This document shows, in pieces, positions 32,341 through 43,100 of a DNA stretch of 64,000 nt (positions are counted from its first letter, which is position 1; each line of letters opens with the position of its first letter). A program made the position numbers and the translations under genes. Origin of the DNA: Asterias amurensis. Taxonomy: Eukaryota; Echinodermata; Asteroidea; Forcipulatida; Asteriidae. The notes beneath the pieces are model-generated. The model made no database searches and was not told the origin of the DNA. It was given only the letters and a program-made list of their open reading frames with translations. The DNA lies in NCBI RefSeq assembly GCF_032118995.1, contig NC_092668.1, forward strand, positions 11,263,501-11,327,500, in the 5' to 3' direction.

Positions 32341-33219
32341 TTAAAAATGCTTGTCAATATTTCAAACAAAATAGAGAATCCTTTGAATATCAGTTTAAAA
32401 ACACGTCTGAGCTAAACATATCCGGACAATTTAGAGCATTTTTTTTACAGGGGTCCTCTCTGCCCCACAGATGTTTTAAATATTGGCCAATATATTATTT
32501 GTTATACAGTTACAACCGGTCGTATGTGCTCCAGCCACAATAATATGTGTGTGATCTTTATGGATTGTACTCTTTATTCTTGTCATCTATCGCTTTTTTG
32601 TCGTGCAAGAATGGAATGTAAGAAATGAAGAATCGGAGGGAATGTAATGCGAATGTGAAAGGCTGAATTAATTCATACCATATTGACTGAAATAATATGT
32701 GTAGCATTTTGTTTATGATGTTGGGAAGGAAAATAAAAATGATAACCTTTCCTTCCTCCGTGGTCAAACGAAGTTGATGTAGAAATAGGTTTTAAAAAAA
32801 ATTGAAGGGCCATGGAAGAAGGAAATATTCCTCCATGCAAGGACACGGTGTGCTATTAGGGCTTAGTAGGTGATGAACGTCATTTTTTGGAGTAGCCTAC
32901 AATTTCACTCCGTTTCAAATGTCAATACAGGCCTATCTCAAATCAATCTGAGCTCTTCGCCAGCCTTGTATTTTTCACGTTCGATGTGGACATTATTTGA
33001 TTGTTTATGTTTTATTTGCTGGGCGGCCGCGGCCTGCCCTCGCATTAATTAATTATACACATTTTTGGGATTTGACAAGTTCTTATCAGCGACCGTTAAG
33101 ATGAACAACAGCGCCCTCTGTCTGAACTTTATCCACATACTACGCACGCGCAAATCAATTAAGTCGCTGTCAGGGTGTGATGATTGATGTTTATTTGTCA
33201 TGTAAACGACACCGGGGTG

Positions 33220-33232
33220 ACTGCTTAGCAAC
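33220..33232 (+). promoter_or_regulatory. RFX X-box-like site
   Basis: ACTGCT-T-AGCAAC fits the consensus RYYNYY-N(1-3)-RRNRAC at all fixed positions. It lies 433 bp upstream of the ATG of the SPMIP2-like gene, a distance compatible with RFX control of ciliary genes. The consensus is loose, so chance cannot be excluded. Confidence 0.35.
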
Positions 33233-33664
33233 GTGTCCAGCGTCCCGGTGTCATGCTAATACAAAATAGACACTGTGTGGTGGCGGGGTGGGTTTGAACT
33301 GCACATGAATGGATAGGGGACCATAGAACTAAAATACAATAGAAAACAATGGCTTATTTGGTCGATAATCATGTTGTCACTACGTCCTTCAGAGATAACA
33401 CAAAAAACGACGGAGAATTTGGGTGCAACCAAGTGAGACAACTTGGTGTAATCCTCTGTATGACTGCACCACATACAAAACCCTCGTGTAGTTTTGTTTA
33501 ATTTAATGGCTGTACAGCTACTATAACATTGGCAGTGGACTATCTCACTACATAACGGCAAGAAACATAAATAGTGCGGTAAACTACTCATGCCAATTGG
33601 TAGAATAAAACTCTACAAAGGATAAGAAAACGTTGTGGTGAAGTAGGGGAACTTTGGCAAAGCG

Positions 33665-33791
33665 ATGTCCGTCACGGGTTCACGCCGTAGTTCGTCTGTA
33701 TCCTTCGGTGGTACTTCGATGCGATCAGACGCAACATGGCTCACCCAGAATGGCACACACAACATGGGCAAAGGAGAAATGCTATTTACAG
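33665..33791 (+). CDS. SPMIP2-like exon 1
   Basis: 127 nt from the ATG, ends in phase 1. MSVTGSRRSSSVSFGGTSMR, then GKGEMLFTG. Donor gtaaga. Confidence 0.78.
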
Positions 33792-35997
33792 GTAAGAAGA
33801 GACTATATTATAAAGTTTATAATAAAGCAATAAAAAAATAATACAAAATAAGGTTGGCACTTTTAATAGTCATATTTTTAAATTAAGTTACTGCATTTTT
33901 TTTTGGACAGTGACTAAAACAAGGTTTATAAAAAATATTGTTCACATTTGTTTCTCTCTTTTTTCCCTCTCTTTTTTATTGGGGGGGGGGGGGTCGGTTT
34001 GTATTTTTTATTTTGTTAGATTGGGTGTCTGCTGGTTTGTTTTGCTATTGTTGTGAGGTTTTTTAGTTAAAAAATAGCTAAAGTGCATGTCTGTGAAACA
34101 ATGCAATCCAAAGTTTTAGAAGCTCGAGCAAAGTTTAAGTTTGTTTTTATAGACAACACTTAAAACTTAAACTTCCATAGTTCTTGTTTTGAAATGTCAT
34201 TCCTTTTCATTACTGAAACATTAAATGTAAGCATTTTAAAGTGACATTTAATTTGTATCCATATTCAATCTATTATCTTGGTGTTTTTAGAAAACTTTTG
34301 ATAAATAATCAAATCTGTTATTTCAGGACCAGGCGGAGTGCGGAACTATCGACCACACGTTGTCACTGATGATAGAATGGTCGGAATTGGTACAATGTCT
34401 CAGGAGGGTACCAGTGAACTGCGTTATATATGGAGAGGAGGTCCTGGTTCCCCGCACCCTGTCTCCAGGGGGAAGTGGGCGGGGGAAATAGGGTGGCTCG
34501 TCCCTCCCTATGTAGACTGGAAGAACTTCACAAGTGGGAAACAAATTAAGGTAAATTTATTATTTGAGAAAAGTTGGTTCTTGGTTCTAGTCCAGCTCGA
34601 CCTAATATGAACTTAGGACAAATTTAGATTTTAAAAAGAACTTGTTGGAAGATTTATAAACGAATTATATTCATTCCAATCTTGTTATCCTCGAAGTTCA
34701 AATAGTCTTAAAAAAATAAGCCAAGGGAATCTATCATTCTACACTCTAATACTCTTAAAATGATGTCTTAAAGGAAAATACAGCTTACATTTTTGACCTG
34801 ATGATGAATTGTTCAACTTTTACAGATGGGAGATTTCAGAAAAGCGCAGGAGGAGAAAAATACCCACAGATTTCAAGAGCCTTGGTAAGTAACTGATACA
34901 CTTTTCTCAGCTGTGATTTGTCCAGGATTTTACAGAGGTCAAACTATTTTCATGATCTCAATTTTTTTTTTAAGATGCTAATTTTGCATCGGGAATCAAG
35001 AATAGTATGTGTTATTTGCCCTCAAGGCCTTGTCACACGTGCCAACTTTTACAGGCAACTTGGAGGCAAACAACTGCAGTGCATGCTACAGGACCACCTT
35101 GGTAGCACATGAGTCATTTTGCAAACAATGTCTTATGTAGACATTCAAATGTAAATGAATTATCTTCTTGGAGATTGCCTAGAACTGGTTGCCTATAAAT
35201 TCCCCCGTGTGACATGGCCCTTACATCGATGTGTTTGAAGCATTATTCTTAGTACTTTCCTAAATCTTGTGTGAACAAAATTTGAAAGTTATATCACTCA
35301 TGTGGGATTCAAATCTATGACCTTTGCCATGCTGGAGCCATTTTTTTCTAGCAGATCAACAAACCTGTTGGCTAAAGGCAGTTGAAATCCTATATTTTAT
35401 CGGGGGTACCACAATGTTTAAAAAGATGTTGAACTTTCCAAGGTTAAGAAAGATAAAACAACTATTGTCTAAATTTCAACTCTAGTTAAACTTTTTTCTT
35501 TGGTTTATTTTCACAGGTATCCAGCACCAAACCATCCCGATTATCCCAAAATGTTCCCTCAGACAAACTATTACAAAACCCACAATACCAGTCCATACGC
35601 AGGCAATCAGCATCACAGTGCGCCTATGCGGCGCCCTCACACTGTGGCGACCTACCAACAAGAACATCATGGAAGCTTTCCGAGTCTATCAGACGGGGGT
35701 AGTAGACCTCAAAGCGGACATAACTCTCTTTCATCGGGAAGTGACCGATCAGGCTTTAGGAGATCGCAAAGTCAAAGCAACTCTATGTATAGTATCCATC
35801 CACCAAGTCTACGCAGTAGTAACTATGCAAACCAGTCTGGTAACCCGTCTCATCATTCACAAAGTCACAGAGGGAGTGCTGTGTCAAGGAACTCTCGGCA
35901 AGGTTCGAAGAGATATGGGTCGACACCCTCGGCAACGCAAACCACAGATTTTAGCAACGCTTCTTACAGATCTTCGCCAGGAAAACCAGAGTATTGA
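33665..35997 (+). CDS. SPMIP2-like: SPMIP2/C4orf45-like (DUF4562) protein, probable axonemal microtubule inner protein
   Basis: Complete four-exon gene: 33,665-33,791, 34,327-34,550, 34,826-34,884 and 35,517-35,997; 891 nt, 296 residues. All junctions are GT-AG and in phase. The N-terminal ~135 residues form the recognisable part: LFTGPGGVRNYRPHVVTDDR, YIWRGGPG, GEIGWLVPPYVDWKN, SGKQIKMGDFRKAQEEKNTH and HRFQEPWYP. These resemble, from memory, the DUF4562 domain of C4orf45/SPMIP2, a sperm microtubule inner protein. The last ~160 residues are Ser/His/Gln/Tyr-rich low complexity ending GKPEY, which I do not recall from the vertebrate protein. The start ATG (gcgATGtcc) is the first in the exon. 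An X-box-like site lies upstream. Family assignment is moderate; the gene model is strong. Confidence 0.7.
34327..34550 (+). CDS. SPMIP2-like exon 2
   Basis: 224 nt, phase 1 to 0. GPGGVRNYRPHVVTDDRMVG, then KWAGEIGWLVPPYVDW. GC-rich relative to its flanks. Donor gtaaat. Confidence 0.85.
34826..34884 (+). CDS. SPMIP2-like exon 3
   Basis: 59 nt, phase 0 to 2. MGDFRKAQEEKNTHRFQEPW. Acceptor ttttacag, donor gtaagt. Confidence 0.83.
35033..35222. mobile_element. TIR element in SPMIP2-like intron 3
   Basis: aaggccttgtcacacgtgcc at the left and the complement of cccgtgtgacatggcccttac at the right; internal gcaact/ggttgcc also pair. About 190 bp. A degraded reverse SINE follows to ~35,395. Confidence 0.5.
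35517..35997 (+). CDS. SPMIP2-like exon 4 and stop
   Basis: 481 nt, phase 2 in, TGA at 35,995. YPAPNHPDYPKMFPQTNYYK, then a Ser/His-rich tail (HSAPMRRPHTVATYQQEHHG and similar). A second frame is also open across part of the exon but has no upstream phase support. Confidence 0.85.
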
Positions 35998-36240
35998 GTT
36001 TAAACCTAGTATAAAGACTAAAATAAGTTTGGACTTGGATCAATCATGAGGTGGGATGGGCTGAGTGGTTGAGCACCAGGCTCAAGCACGTTCTAAACTC
36101 ACGGGCTCTTTTACTTCTGATCAGCAGAGTGGGGGACAGGTTTGAGTCCTAGTCATGACACTAAGTGCTTCGTCCTTTGGATGGGACATTTTAAGCCATG
36201 TGTTCTAAGATTTGTAGGGCATGTCAAAGAATCCAGGTGT

Positions 36241-36381
36241 GGATTTCACAAAGAGTTAGGACTAGTCTTATATCGAGTTAGGACCAGTTACTCGTCCTGA
36301 CTTAGGACTATCAATGCAATTTGTATAGCTCCTAGGACTAGTCCTAAGTTAGGACTAAGTCCTAACTCTTTGTGAAATCGA
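36241..36381. mobile_element. Family F palindromic MITE
   Basis: ggatttcacaaagagttagg is inverted as cctaactctttgtgaaatc. The interior consists of ctaggactagtcctaag-like self-complementary words. Confidence 0.7.
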
Positions 36382-36991
36382 CCCTAGAACACTTTTTATC
36401 AAGGAAGAGCAAGCAATTTATACTTCAATGATAACACAATATTTTACATAATTTTTGCAATATTTGAAGTGCATTTCTTTATAAAGGAGTTTGAAAAATT
36501 GCATGGTGTGAAGTGATTAATTGTGCAAGAATTATTTTTATATTAAATGGTTTATCGAAAATTGTTGCAGTATCTGATGGACTTATACATTTCTGTGGAA
36601 ATGAAGTGTGCTTTGGTATTTTTCTGCTGCATAGACAAGATTTAAACAACCAAGTAATAGACCACATTGAAACTCACTGGGTCAGTTTTCAATAGTACAT
36701 GGAAGTGTGCTCTTTCTTTAAAATCTAATTCAAAAATATTTTAAATTGTTGACAATTTTTGATGATCCTTTTTTTTTTAAGAGAGCAGATTTTGATGCTT
36801 TTAAAGACCACCAAGTGTTGATAACCAAACTAAAATACTCATTTTATGCTGGTATTATTATTTCTTGTTGTTCATGTGGTTATGATTTTCCAGCTTGGTT
36901 TCGCATAAAGTTAAAACATTGTGCAATGTTTCAAACAAAGTTCAGTATTTGCAGCACTTGTTTATAACTTTTTGTTAATATTGCAATTTTG

Positions 36992-37009
36992 AATAAATTA
37001 TAAAATAAA
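36992..37009 (+). terminator. Poly(A) signals AATAAA x2
   Basis: aataaa at 36,992-36,997 and 37,004-37,009, about 1 kb after the SPMIP2-like stop. Confidence 0.45.
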
Positions 37010-37140
37010 AACCGAAGTCAATCATCCTCATTGCGTTTTGTTTTTTTCTTGCTAATAACTCAAATCAATGTTATACATTTATCATGAAAAATTATCCTGA
37101 ACCTTGGCAGGAAAAGGCTTTGTATATCATTAACTAATCT

Positions 37141-37300
37141 TAGCTATCGGGCAATCTGGGCTGCCAAGGTTGTGGGTTCAAATCCCACCCAAGTAATATT
37201 TTTATTTTGAGTATACATGTACAGTGCTTACACACAACTGTGTAAGGATAAAACCAAATACATGTATAACTGTTCCGACAGTAGGTCGGAACAGCTAACT
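37141..37300. repeat. SINE fragment plus orphan Helitron-end palindrome
   Basis: gggttcaaatcccaccc (B box) at ~37,171. The palindrome ctgttccgac-agtag-gtcggaacag at 37,270-37,294 is nearly the 5' end of the 15,580 element. Confidence 0.5.
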
Positions 37301-38526
37301 TAAGACTTGTTCTTTGTGTCTGGCATGTCTTGGTGTCTGACAGCCATGTCTGGACTATATTTCTGATTAATGTGGGTGTCATATTTGATTGATAACCACA
37401 ACGCCACAGGTTGTTGTCGGGCAATATTTACTGGTCCAATTTGGTGAGTGGACTTTGTACTCTCTCACCACTCAATGTAATGAGATTATATGGCAATCAA
37501 TTCAACAAGTTAAAGGTATTGTAGAGGATGATACGGATTAAAAACTAGGATTGGTATTGCGTGTATTAAACCAAACTCTTCCTAACTTTGGATTAATCTT
37601 ACGACTAATGACGAGCTAAGTTCTGTATCCATAGACGTTAGAACGCATTGAACCCATCCGATGCTAGGACGACTTCCTAACCCGAGATAGAATTAAACCT
37701 AGCACTTCGTGAAATCGGCTGAGAATTTTTTTTGAAAAAGTGTAGGTAAACCCTGGTGTTTTGGGTTCACAAAGAAAGCATCCTTGTTTACAGGTTTCCG
37801 AAGGCTTGTAAGATACAGTGATTAAGTTCCCCTGTGAGGAATCTTTTGTTTCCTTACCAGAATAATATACATGTAAAAATAATCACACTAGTAGTAATAA
37901 AACCTGAATTTTGAAGAAACTCAACGTCGAAATAATCTAATAAATTATCCCAAACAACCAACCCTTGCTTCATCCCTTTAATGTGAAAAACACCAATCAA
38001 CAAATAAATTACCCCTTGAGCGGCTATAAATCTGTATAGCATATATTTTATTCTTCTTATCTCTTCTTGTACAAATACAGAAATATTCTGACATTTAGAA
38101 AAAATAAGGCAGAGATTTCAAGTTCAAGTGCTGAGAGTTACAGTCAGGCAAAGATCATTCTGATTATAAATGATGAAAAATACAAATACAGCAGCATAAG
38201 AAATGTGAAACAATTAACTTCATAGAATTTCCGTACATTAAACGTTGTTAATAATTTTTAATAACTTTTGTTCACATTCATTGGAGATGTTAGGATTGCA
38301 GGACATGATGTGCTTCAGAAGTAAAAAATCCTTCTTTAAAATTTCATCCTCTTTTTATATTGACTTTTTTATGATCTCATCTCATAATTGATAAATACAT
38401 TTTACTGATGATGAGCTGCCAACTTTTGCATCTTGCAATCATGGAGATTTTGTACAACAATCAAGAATAACAATTTCTACATAAATTCTTTCATGATTCA
38501 CCCAGAAACACAGCATCAGAACAACC
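37301..38526. other. Spacer with a decayed family F MITE
   Basis: Degenerate family F copy at 37,568-37,720 (aactcttcctaactttgg ... cgtgaaatcggc). The rest is AT-rich with no gene seen. Confidence 0.45.
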
Positions 38527-38910
38527 TTAAAGGCAATGGACACTATTGGTAATTACTCAAAATAATTATTAGCATAAAACCTTTCTTGGTGACGAGTAAT
38601 GGGGAGAGGTTGATGGTATAAAACATTGTGAGAAACGGCTCCCTCTGAAGTGCCATAGTTTTCGAGAAAGAAGTAATTTTCCACAAATTTGATTTCGAGA
38701 CCTCAAGTTTAGAACTTGAGGTCTCGAAATCAACCATCTAAACACGTACAACTTTGTGTGACTAGGGTGTTTTCTTTTTTCATTATTATCTCGCAACTTT
38801 GATGACCGATTTTCAAATTTTCACAGGTTAGTTATTTTATGCATATGTTGAGATACACCAACTGTGAAGGCTAGTCTTTGACAATTACCAATAGTGTCCA
38901 CTGCCTTTAA
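38527..38910. mobile_element. Family A MITE, forward, near full length
   Basis: ttaaaggcaatggacactattgg to ccaatagtgtccactgcctttaa; central gagacctcaagtttagaacttgaggtctc palindrome intact. Confidence 0.85.
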
Positions 38911-40121
38911 TGATAACCCATTAAAATGGTTGTACCAACACCTTTTGCAAACAGCTGCAAAATCTGACATATTTCCACTAAAAGCTAAAAGGTCAAAGTA
39001 AAGGTCGTGTCATGAATTGACCTTTTTTTTAGCCACCACCAAAATAAACACAAATTAAGTAAGACAAGCTTTATAATTTCTAAAATATACACTGAACATG
39101 GATATAACTTTTGTTATAATTTGTTCAAACATTTACCCCAAATAAAATTTAATACAGACTAAGTTCAGGCTACCTTGTAATTAAAGTAAGAAAGTAAGAC
39201 AAGTTGACTCTGTTGGTCATGAGAAAAAAATAGGGTTTTTTTTTCTCAACAAGTATAAACTAAATTCAGCTGAAACTTTCACATGTGACTTTTATTGTTC
39301 GTATCTTTCTTGAAAATTTTTCCAATAAATCAGCACTGCGTTGAAATAAAAAGACCCTGCCTTTAAGGTTTATTTAAACAATCCCATTTTGTACATGCCA
39401 TAAGTATTGTTAGCAAAGAAGTTAAACACTGAGTTATAATTATAAAACTCAACACAGCAACAAATCAAGTTTGGACAATCATATGTGATCATATGAGATC
39501 AAGCGAAATGAGTTATTTGTCGACCCATGTAACTTTACTCTTTTTTTTTAAAAGCTAAGAGCATAATATATGCTTAATACTGTTAAAACCCAATGTTGAT
39601 ATCACCTATGGTTCAACAGTTTTGAAAGTAGAAAATTCAATAATTGCAAGATAATACAACTGAGAAAAGGGATTTTAATTTGAATTGTAAAGTGAATAAT
39701 GGTATATACACTGTATTCCAATGCTAATTCTAACCCCTTTTGGATGTTATTATAAGGTAGGAAGTTGATGATATAAAATGTTAATTTATTTTGTCATTGA
39801 AATTTAACAACAAAAACATTTGAGAAATGTTTACCCCCATTATTTGGCTTGTTTCTCCATACTGACATTTCCAACAAATGACTCATTAAAGCTTGATCAC
39901 ATATATTAACTATTCTCTTTGTGGAAAGGAGGAAATAACTTCTTGTTAAGGTTAATGTTTTTCTTGATCGATGTCAAGGTTGACAAAATGTGAAAAACAA
40001 AGAAACTTTCAAGGCATTTCATAATCCATGAATATAAATTTACAGAGTACATTGATTTGTTAAACTACACTGATTAATATAATAGGAATTGTGTTTTAGA
40101 AAAGTTCAAAAGGCAGCTTTT
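38911..40121 (-). other. Annexin 3' UTR and spacer
   Basis: No other gene. Minus-strand AATAAA (plus-strand tttatt) at 39,785-39,790 lies about 330 nt past the annexin stop; a further one is near 39,369. 39,730-39,890 shares words (ggaagttg, tttggcttgtttctccatactga) with 8,020-8,165 in a cadherin intron. Confidence 0.45.
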
Positions 40122-40181
40122 TTAGGACTCGCCTCCCACAAGTTCCAAAAGAATTCTCTTGTAGTCACCAGATGTGTCTCC
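40122..40181 (-). CDS. Annexin last coding exon
   Basis: 60 nt, phase 0. [19 protein letters not shown] then TAA, the conserved annexin C-terminus. Confidence 0.93.
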   Translation of the reverse strand, partial: GDTSGDYKRILLELVGGES

Positions 40182-43100
40182 CTGAAAAACACAAGAAAAC
40201 AGTAATAAGACCAAACAAATCTTGAACAGGTTGAATGGTTGAAGATTTAGAATTGATGCATTTTCCAATTATGGGTATAGAGGGTTGTCAAAGTGTTTCC
40301 ATTTTGTGGAACTTTGTAAAGCATTTAGTTTTTGTCGCGCGGAATTCTTTAGTCTTTTCAGTTCGCGGATAGTTGGTCAGGCAGCCCATGGTCCGTTTTA
40401 AGTTGTGTTACTCGTAGTAAAAGTTTGTTTATTGTTCTGGGGTCGAGGTTCAGAGAATTCCTTATTTGGTCATGATATTTGGTTTGGGTTTTGTGAATGG
40501 GCACATTATGAACATGGTATGTGGAATGTAGGTGTGGCAATTGTGGGAAGGTTTCGTGGGTAGGGATATAGTGAATGTAGAGTAGTATGGACGATGACTC
40601 CAACCGAGCAGGGTCGCTTGTTGAAACGGTAGAGATTTAGAGAGTGAGTGAGAGTGGGTCGATTGTAACCACCCGGCGAGTGGGTTCAGCCCTCGCAGGT
40701 TATAGGGCAGACTCCACCGTAGAAAGAGTTTCCGTGAGATAGAAAGTCCACAGCGGAATTTTGTGATTTTGGGAAAGTCTTCAGAGACTTGGCCCTAGTC
40801 GGCCCTCAAGGGCAGTTCTTGTTTTAAAATCTGAAAGTTGTTATAAGAGGACAGCAAAATAAAACACAAAGTTCAAATGAGAATCCCGACTTCAAACTGA
40901 ACTCTTTATAAGCGGAACCTCAATAAAACTGTTCTCTAACGTTTTTGTATTTTCCTGGGGGTCCATATATATATCAAAGTCATAGCGCACATATCTACCA
41001 ACAATGTACTCAAGGCGCTTAGTATATACATGTGTACATTTATACAGATAGATAGGTTATTGAAAGTTATGAATTCTGAGACCAAATTATTAGAATTATG
41101 TAGCACCTTATAAGGGGTTACACAATACATAGGGTGCTACTGCACATTTAGCAGCCACAGCCATTGTAATTGCCTGCAAAGGATGATTAAAGTTTTTTTA
41201 ATTTGAATTAAAATGACAGCCAAGAACACTGGGGCGAACCCCTTCTCTTTTTCGATAAGTGCACTGGGTTCTTTTACATGCACTACACAACACATGGGAC
41301 CAACGGCTTTACGTCCCATCCGAAAAAGGAAGCAATGGTTAAGTGTATTGCTTAAAGTGTCACAACTGGGGGTTTGAATTTGGTGCTCTTAACTGCTCGG
41401 CCACGTCATACCAGACAAGCCATGCTTTTTGAGGGCCTCCATACACATGCATGTAAATGTTTACCGTATATTTCTCTATTTAATTCCCTTCTAACTTGGC
41501 ATTGCTTTATCTAACATCTGCAAGGCAACTGTATGTTTGCTATTATGGTGCATGATGTGTGTGGGAAAAATAGTAAGGAACTGAACTGAACTGAACAGTG
41601 CTCTCTATAGAGGGTACACTGAATATTAAGGGATGGCTACTTACTGCGATGAATTTTCCCAGAGTCTGTTTATACTCTTTGTAGAATTCTTGTTTGATCT
41701 CAACCATATCAATCTCACAGCGAGAGACGACGACACGGACAAGGGTATCATCGTCTGTTCCAAGACCCTAGAAGGATAGAAAGACAAAACATATCAAACA
41801 CATTACAAAAAAATAAAAATAATTGTAAAAGCAATAATGGCTTATATATTGCTCATATACGTCACTCAGTGACGCTCAAGGGTTAGGCACATCACCGTTT
41901 AATTTTAAAATGCCACCTGGTTGATCATTTCAAGAAGATACAACTTTTTGTTTCAATTTTTCCCAAGAATTTTCAATGCTCATTTTGTCTTTACCTTCAT
42001 AGATTTATGCAGCTTCTCTGCAAAGTACTTTGGTGAGCTCCGTACACATGCCACTGTGGAATAAACAAACGACTTGCTTAATATCACATCCTAGAAACTT
42101 GGACGCACTTTGTGAAGGACTACATTCTACATCGAGAAACCATACATTGAACAGCTTTCCTTTGCTACATGAGGTAAGATCTTCATCATTCCAACCTTCA
42201 CACTCCCCCTGCCAACTCCTCCCTAACCCCCCCCCTTCCCTAAAGGGTCTAACTCCACCTGCCTGTTGTCATGATCACCCGACATCTCCCATTTGATGGA
42301 CTGTTTAATCCAACCCCCCACGCCACCACTCCCCCCCCCCTCATGGGTCTAACTCTACCTACCTATTGTCACGTTCCTTTTGAAAGGTCACCTGACATCT
42401 CCCATTTAATAGACTTTTCAATGCTCGCCCTTCCCCTCCCCATTCCCCATGGGTGAAACCCCCACAATAGGTATTGTCAGCATTCCTTTCTCTAGGTCGC
42501 CCAACATCTCCCGTTTGATGGACTGTTCCCCCTCCCCCTTCCCACACACCTCATGGGTCTAACTCTACCTACCTATTGTCAGCATTCCTTTCTCTAGGTC
42601 GCCCAACATCTCCCGTTTGATGGACTGTTCCCCCTCCCCCTTCCCACACACCTCATGGGTCTAACTCTACCTACCTATTGTCAGCATTCCTTTCTCTAGG
42701 TCGCCCAACATCTCCCGTTTGATGGACTGTTCCCCCTCCCCCTTCCCACACACCTCATGGGTCTAACTCTACCTACCTATTGTCAGCATTCCTTTCTCTA
42801 GGTCGCCCAACATCTCCCGTTTGATGGACTGTTCCCCCTCCCCTTCCCACACACCTCATGGGTCTAACTCTACCTACCTATTGTCAGCATTCCTTTCTCT
42901 AGGTCACCTGACATCTCCCGTTTGATGGACTGTTCAATGGAGTATTTGCCCAACCTGCTGTATTCCTCGAAGATTGCTCGGAGTTGAGGGAAGCTTCTTG
43001 AGGCTAGGATCACGTTGAACTGCGACTCATCGGTTCCCCATCGTTTCTCTCCAGCTTCCCACAATGCCTGAACATCAGTGGGAAAAAAAGGTAAACTCTC

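Larger units (their letters stand above)
35998..37025 (+). other. 3' UTR of the SPMIP2-like gene
   Basis: Contains a SINE at 36,045-36,215 (ggctgagtggttgagcacc ... cagcagagtg ... tttgagtcc) and a family F palindrome (36,241-36,381). Two AATAAA signals at 36,992 and 37,004 are the likely cleavage signals. Confidence 0.5.

Noticed and set aside
35618..36049. 143-codon + strand ORF overlapping SPMIP2-like exon 4
   Set aside because: Wrong phase for the upstream exons and no start context; the overlapping 481-nt exon frame fits.
40358..40603. 82-codon minus-strand ORF as an annexin exon
   Set aside because: Phase and sequence do not fit between the last two annexin exons, which join perfectly without it.
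42030..42456. ORFs of 88 and 61 codons on the + strand
   Set aside because: Antisense to annexin exon 11 and the exon-derived minisatellite; low-complexity Pro/Ser composition.
42230..42877. CRISPR-like array
   Set aside because: Eukaryotic intron; whole units repeat without unique spacers, and the repeated part is annexin exon sequence.
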